NCBI RefSeq assembly: GCF_003945595.2
Contig: NW_024104503.1
Coordinates: forward strand, 496,001 to 560,000
Source: Pipra filicauda
Taxonomy: Eukaryota; Chordata; Aves; Passeriformes; Pipridae
DNA: 64,000 nt
Direction: 5' to 3'
Both the position numbers and the translations under genes were made by a program. Positions 59,673 to 64,000 of the stretch are shown one piece after another; position 1 is the stretch's first letter, and each line of letters opens with the position of its first letter. The notes beneath the pieces are model-generated. The model saw nothing but the letters and a program-made list of their open reading frames with translations. It was not told the DNA's origin and made no database searches.

Positions 59673-62090
59673 AAGAAGAGAGGTTGGTCTTTGGTAATTC
59701 CCATTAAATTTGCATTTCTTTGCTATGCTACCAAATTGCATAGACATTCTGAGACTGTCTGTTAAATCCACCATATGAAGTTCATAAAGAAAATTGACTC
59801 CAAGATTGGTTTTTTTTCATATTACCTTCCCCTTGGTAATTGGGATCTGCTTGCATTACACCTCCTTGACCTTTTTTGTGCTAGTGGCTGGGAAAAAAAT
59901 TCGTCTTTAGCTGGGCATTTTAGTTCTATCTGGTGGATGAAGCTTTTAGATTCATCAGATAATGTGCACACGTTCTCTCCATTGTGCTTCCTTTATTCGT
60001 CTTGGAAACCAAACTTTCTCTTGCAGTAGATCTTGCTTTTTCTTCAATCCATAATGATTTATTTTTTTTCTAATAAAAATAAATAACTACGATGGTCTTT
60101 TCTTTTTCTATCGGTAAAAATAACTAGCTAAATAAAATGAAGACAGGAAACAGTTGAAACCAAATGATGAACAAAAGTCAAGTGTCTCCTCTCGTGTTGT
60201 AAGAGAGGGAGGAAGAATGTTCTTTAATCCAAACTTCATGATGCTCAGTTACATTCAAGCTGTGAGGCACATGCTCCCTGATGAGCAATTAACAAAAAAT
60301 CTGAGACTTGAAATCTTAAATTGTACTTGCCTCTGATCTACAGGGTTGAGAATTATGCCGGGGCATCAGAAGCTACAGACGTCAACTTAATGAGATCTCC
60401 TAGTTGACTATAAAATTCCTTTGAATGGGGAGTTTGATCCCAGGGTGTGCTGGAAGCCTCCTGAAGAGGTTTCATTCCCATCAAGCCAATACTCCTCAAG
60501 GATGCTCAAACCCTCTGTGCAGACACAGAAAACTGGCTGATGAACAGGTCACTCCTTCACTCACGATGGGATCAAATGCAATCATGATGGTTTTGTCACA
60601 TTTCTGTCCAGTGTGTTCTGTGAAGCTCAAGCAGTGGGAGTCTGTTGCTCCTTCTGGGGAATCCGCACTGGTGACCAACTAAATTTTCCATCAGCAAAAA
60701 TTCCGTATTAACTGCAGTATTCCTTTGTGCAATGATCTGTGCTGTGATTTTTGTCATGTGTAGATTACACAGCAAATAGTACAAAGACTCTTGGGGTTAT
60801 ACCACGTTGAGGGTCTAGTGAATGGGAAGAAAAAGTTGAAGAATATTAACTACACTGCATCATCTAAAACGTAGTACAGATCCTTGGATTAAAAATTAAA
60901 TAAAAAAGAGTTGATGGGGAACTGTAGAGATGCCAAGGAGACATTAACCCAAACAAATGATGAGTAAATTGCTTGAAATTAATGACGTAGTTTCTATCTA
61001 TGGATTCCTTTCTAAAAGAAAATAATGAAGAAATAAGAAGCAAGCACCCAAATGAAAGCATCAAACTGGATATAAAGAGGAAAATTAAAATTAAGAGATT
61101 CAGGGGAAATTAAAGGATGATTCAAAGCTGACCTGGGTGTATGCACTGTCCTTATGCTAATGGTGGGTTGGTTTTAGACAGCTGTAAACTCAATCATTTA
61201 TTTAGAAAACAGGACTGCTTGTGCAACAGCTGCCTTCCAAATATGTGTTCCAAGGACTTACAGAGCTAGAGCTAAATAAACTCATAACCTGCACAATTGG
61301 ATTGGACTTTGAACTCTAGCTGATGTCTCATGTCATTTGGATCTGCTGGAGACAGAAAAAAAAAATATATAAACCAAGGTGCCACAGGAGTGTTTCCTCA
61401 CACTACAGCTTAGGATGAGATCTCAAAGCAGCTCATTCACCAGACAGCAACTAGGCACAGAAAAAGAAGTCAAATTATGCAGCATTTCTTTCATGTGCAC
61501 CTCACATCTGTTTTCTCTTTTAGGAAAAAAACCAATTCAAGAATCAGTGTTACCCTGATTTGAAAGTAAAGCTTTCATTGATTGCAGAATACAAATATCT
61601 GTATTGATTATTCTGCCTCCCTCTCCTCCTTGCATTTCAAATCTATTCTGTCTCTATGTACCTTTCAAACTTGAATAAATACTGCCTAATTAGTTGGTCA
61701 GAGAAGTAAAGTGCATCTGATCAAAATATTATTGTGACCTTTCATGTGTGTTTCATCCTTCCTCTCCTGTGCCATTTCCTTTGACCAGCCATCTTAATTC
61801 AGTGTCTGCTTGCACTCTGACAAGATTTCTTAACCCAGAGAGAGGGAAAAGAGAAAACTGCCAGGTTGGGTACCAGAAGAAATCCAACATTCTATATCAT
61901 CATCAAGAAACTTCAGTGCAGTTAGAAATTGGATGGTTTGTGGGTTTTTTTTTTTCCAATCAAGTAGAAATCCGGGTGAAAAAATTACTGTAAATGTAAA
62001 AATTAATTCTGAGATACTGTAAGGTGAAATATAACACAGTATTTCCACATACCATTGCTCTGACAGATACTGTGGTAGACTGGAGAAAAG

Positions 62091-62515
62091 TCATAGAATG
62101 ATTTCGCTTGGAAGGGACCTGAAAGATCTTCCAGTTCCAACCAGATGATGGGAAAGAGAAGGTACATTTAAAAATTTGAACATTAAACATCAGTTTAAAG
62201 CCATTATCCCTTCGTCCTATCACTCCATGCCCTTGTCAAAAATCCCTCTCCACCTCTCTTGTGGCTCCTTTGGGCACTGGAAGGCGCCCTAATGTCTCCC
62301 TGGAGCCTTCTCTTCTCCAGGCTGAACAAGCCCAGCTCTTCCAGCCTGTCTCCAGAGCAGACGTGCTCCAGCCCTTGGGGCGTCTTGCTGGACTCCTCTG
62401 GACTTGCTCCAACAGACCCATGTTTTTCTGGCTGGTTTCTGGGCTGCCATCACATGTTGCTGGGTCATGTTATACTTCTCATCAACCAATTTCCGTCGAG
62501 TTTCAATCATCCTGC
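62091..62515 (-). mobile_element. CR1 LINE fragment, inverted, with internal losses
   Basis: Read on the + strand, this is the reverse complement of a CR1 3' region. It starts with TCATAGAATGATTTCGCTTG and GAAGGGACCTGAAAGATCTT. It continues through CACTCCATGCCCTTGTCAAA, TCTCTTCTCCAGGCTGAACA and AGCCCAGCTCTTCCAGCCTG to GCTCCAACAGACCCATG, then jumps to the more 5' CR1 words CATGTTGCTGGGTCATGTTA and CTTCTCATCAACCAA. It is the longest CR1 copy here (about 425 bp) and the only one on the - strand. The jumps suggest internal deletions. No intact reverse-transcriptase frame remains. Confidence 0.88.
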
Positions 62516-64000
62516 ATTTAAATGGTGTCTTGCAAATTATTCATTATGTTGTTTTTCCTACACACAATAAATTAAATCAGTTCATTAAGTCATCACTTTT
62601 ATCATTGCTACCTGAACCTTGTTGCCCTTGGGATCCTGACAGGGAAGTTTTCAGTTATTTGGGAGGGAGTGGAAAGTGCAGGGAGGGAGATGTAGAGAAA
62701 CAGCAAGTCCAAGTTTTAGTTCAGAAGCAGTTTATGGATACTATAAAAGAAAATGGAATGCTGAATTCAATCTCTCCTCTATCTCTTCTCTGCAGCAGTT
62801 AGTCTCTTCTTTCATTATTCAGTCTTAGAGAATTCTGAATGACATTAGAAATGGAAACTGTGTATAAATATTTTTGCTTTGTTTTTTTTTTTTCCTGAGA
62901 GGAAAATGCCATTCTATTGTATAGAGTTTTCATGCGCAAAACATTTTTACAATTATGCACTTTACAAGGAGTTTATGTTGCACTATTCAGTCAGGCAGCT
63001 AAATACAGGTTTATTCCTCACAGTTCCATTTGTTGGACTTTGAGGCAAAGGAAGAAATATTGACAAAAAACATCTAAGGTATCATTTTGTATTTAAACCT
63101 TCCCTATCAGTTAAACCTCTAAATTAGGCATCCTCTGCAACTTTCTTAAGCCGACAGAATGGCATGCCACAAAGGCTTTTATTAGAAAATCAAATTGTCT
63201 GCAATCAAACATTCTTGTACTGAAAAAAAGACAATAAGCCATAAATGAAAACATATGTGTTTAACTGTTTTAAAATAGAAAAAAAAATTACATGTGTTTT
63301 CCCATTTGTCACAGCCACAAAAATACATGAGCCAATGGACTCCCACCAAACAATAGTGAAATACCTTTTTCCATTTTCTACGCATAAGGACTGTATACAC
63401 CCCTTCGTTCTATACCCAAGTGATCATCTGTTGCTCTTATTCCTACCAGATTAATTTACTTTTCTCCCCACATAGGCAGATATTCCATAATCGCATTGGC
63501 ACATCTGTTTCTACTACTAATGGGTATACAGATTTTATCTTGATGCTGTTTTTTCAAACCCTCTATTGGACTCCCCTGTATACTCAATATGCAACTTATT
63601 TTTACTCGGGAGAATATGCATTTTATTTGCAATGCAGGAAATGAATACAGTAAATTCCATTCTTCTCACAGCTCTTCTTAGAGTGCAAAACCATCTTCAA
63701 ATTATTTTCCTGGACTGAACTCAGTTTTATTTAATCTCACCCTCTCCCCACAGAGTTGCAACTGCACTTCTGTGCTGTTTCCTTTATTTACTGTCTACTC
63801 TGTTGCAATGGTGATTGTTTTCCAAGACCTAGGGAGAAAATGAGAAAAATCATATTGAGATAGTCTTTAATCATATTGAGATAATCTTTATTTCGCAGAA
63901 GAGACTTGCTTTTGATTTTTTTTTAATCTGTGACCAATACTCCTCACTATAACTTGGATGGGCTGCTCCTTAACTTCCTCTCTTGTCCTGAGACAGAGAA
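62516..64000. other. AT-rich noncoding stretch
   Basis: No gene is recognised; the open frames are short and without motifs. A 21-bp tandem duplication lies near the right end. Confidence 0.7.
63849..63890 (+). repeat. 21-bp tandem duplication
   Basis: ATCATATTGAGATAGTCTTTA is followed directly by a copy with one difference (AATC for AGTC in the second half). Confidence 0.85.

Larger units (their letters stand above)
39131..62090. other. Long AT-rich noncoding stretch
   Basis: About 23 kb without a recognisable protein gene. The longest open frame is 194 codons at 51575-52159 on +, partly overlapped by an 82-codon frame in another register; it has no family I recognise. A 151-codon frame at 54903-55358 on - is also unassigned. 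Simple repeats, short tandem duplications, two palindromic elements, a 15-bp stem-loop and a G-quadruplex motif are listed separately. No CR1 tail was seen in this span. Confidence 0.65.

Noticed and set aside
1..64000. CRISPR array, bacterial operons, rRNA, prophage
   Set aside because: No regularly spaced repeats, no dense collinear coding frames, and clear vertebrate retroelements throughout.

Overview
This window looks like gene-poor nuclear DNA from a bird, most likely a passerine. The evidence is six CR1-type LINE 3' ends carrying the avian terminal motif (CCTTCCAACC... then ATTCTATG-type repeats), retrovirus-like LTR sequence, AT-rich unique sequence between them, and one gene of the ITPRIP-like (Mab-21) family. 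From general knowledge, that family has many extra copies in songbird genomes. The species and chromosome cannot be read from the sequence. The bird assignment is firm; passerine is an inference.

Layout: positions 1-20.6 kb are AT-rich noncoding DNA with four CR1 tails on the + strand near 6.3, 13.6, 16.9 and 20.2 kb. From about 20.6 to 24.1 kb there is a sharply different, partly GC-rich island, read on the - strand. It holds a candidate upstream exon with a CRE-like site, a well-formed 431-bp intron, a 311-codon coding exon for an ITPRIPL1-like membrane protein, a minisatellite-like 3' region, a polyadenylation signal, and further on an LTR with TATA, inverted CCAAT and AATAAA elements. The protein stops about where full-length relatives would enter the C-terminal half of the Mab-21 domain, so this is a truncated paralogue. 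A second reading frame is open from an upstream ATG in the predicted first exon, through the splice and into the coding exon.

From 24.1 to 64 kb the window is again AT-rich with no convincing protein gene. It holds a second LTR-like segment near 36.1 kb with a 93-codon open frame just upstream on the same strand, a CR1 tail at 39.0 kb, an inverted CR1 fragment at 62.1-62.5 kb, several short tandem duplications, perfect AT-rich palindromes, one clean 15-bp stem-loop, and microsatellites. I found no tRNA, rRNA, CRISPR array or bacterial-type operon. Most open frames of 60-150 codons look like chance. Noncoding RNA exons and conserved enhancers cannot be ruled in or out without expression data or alignments.
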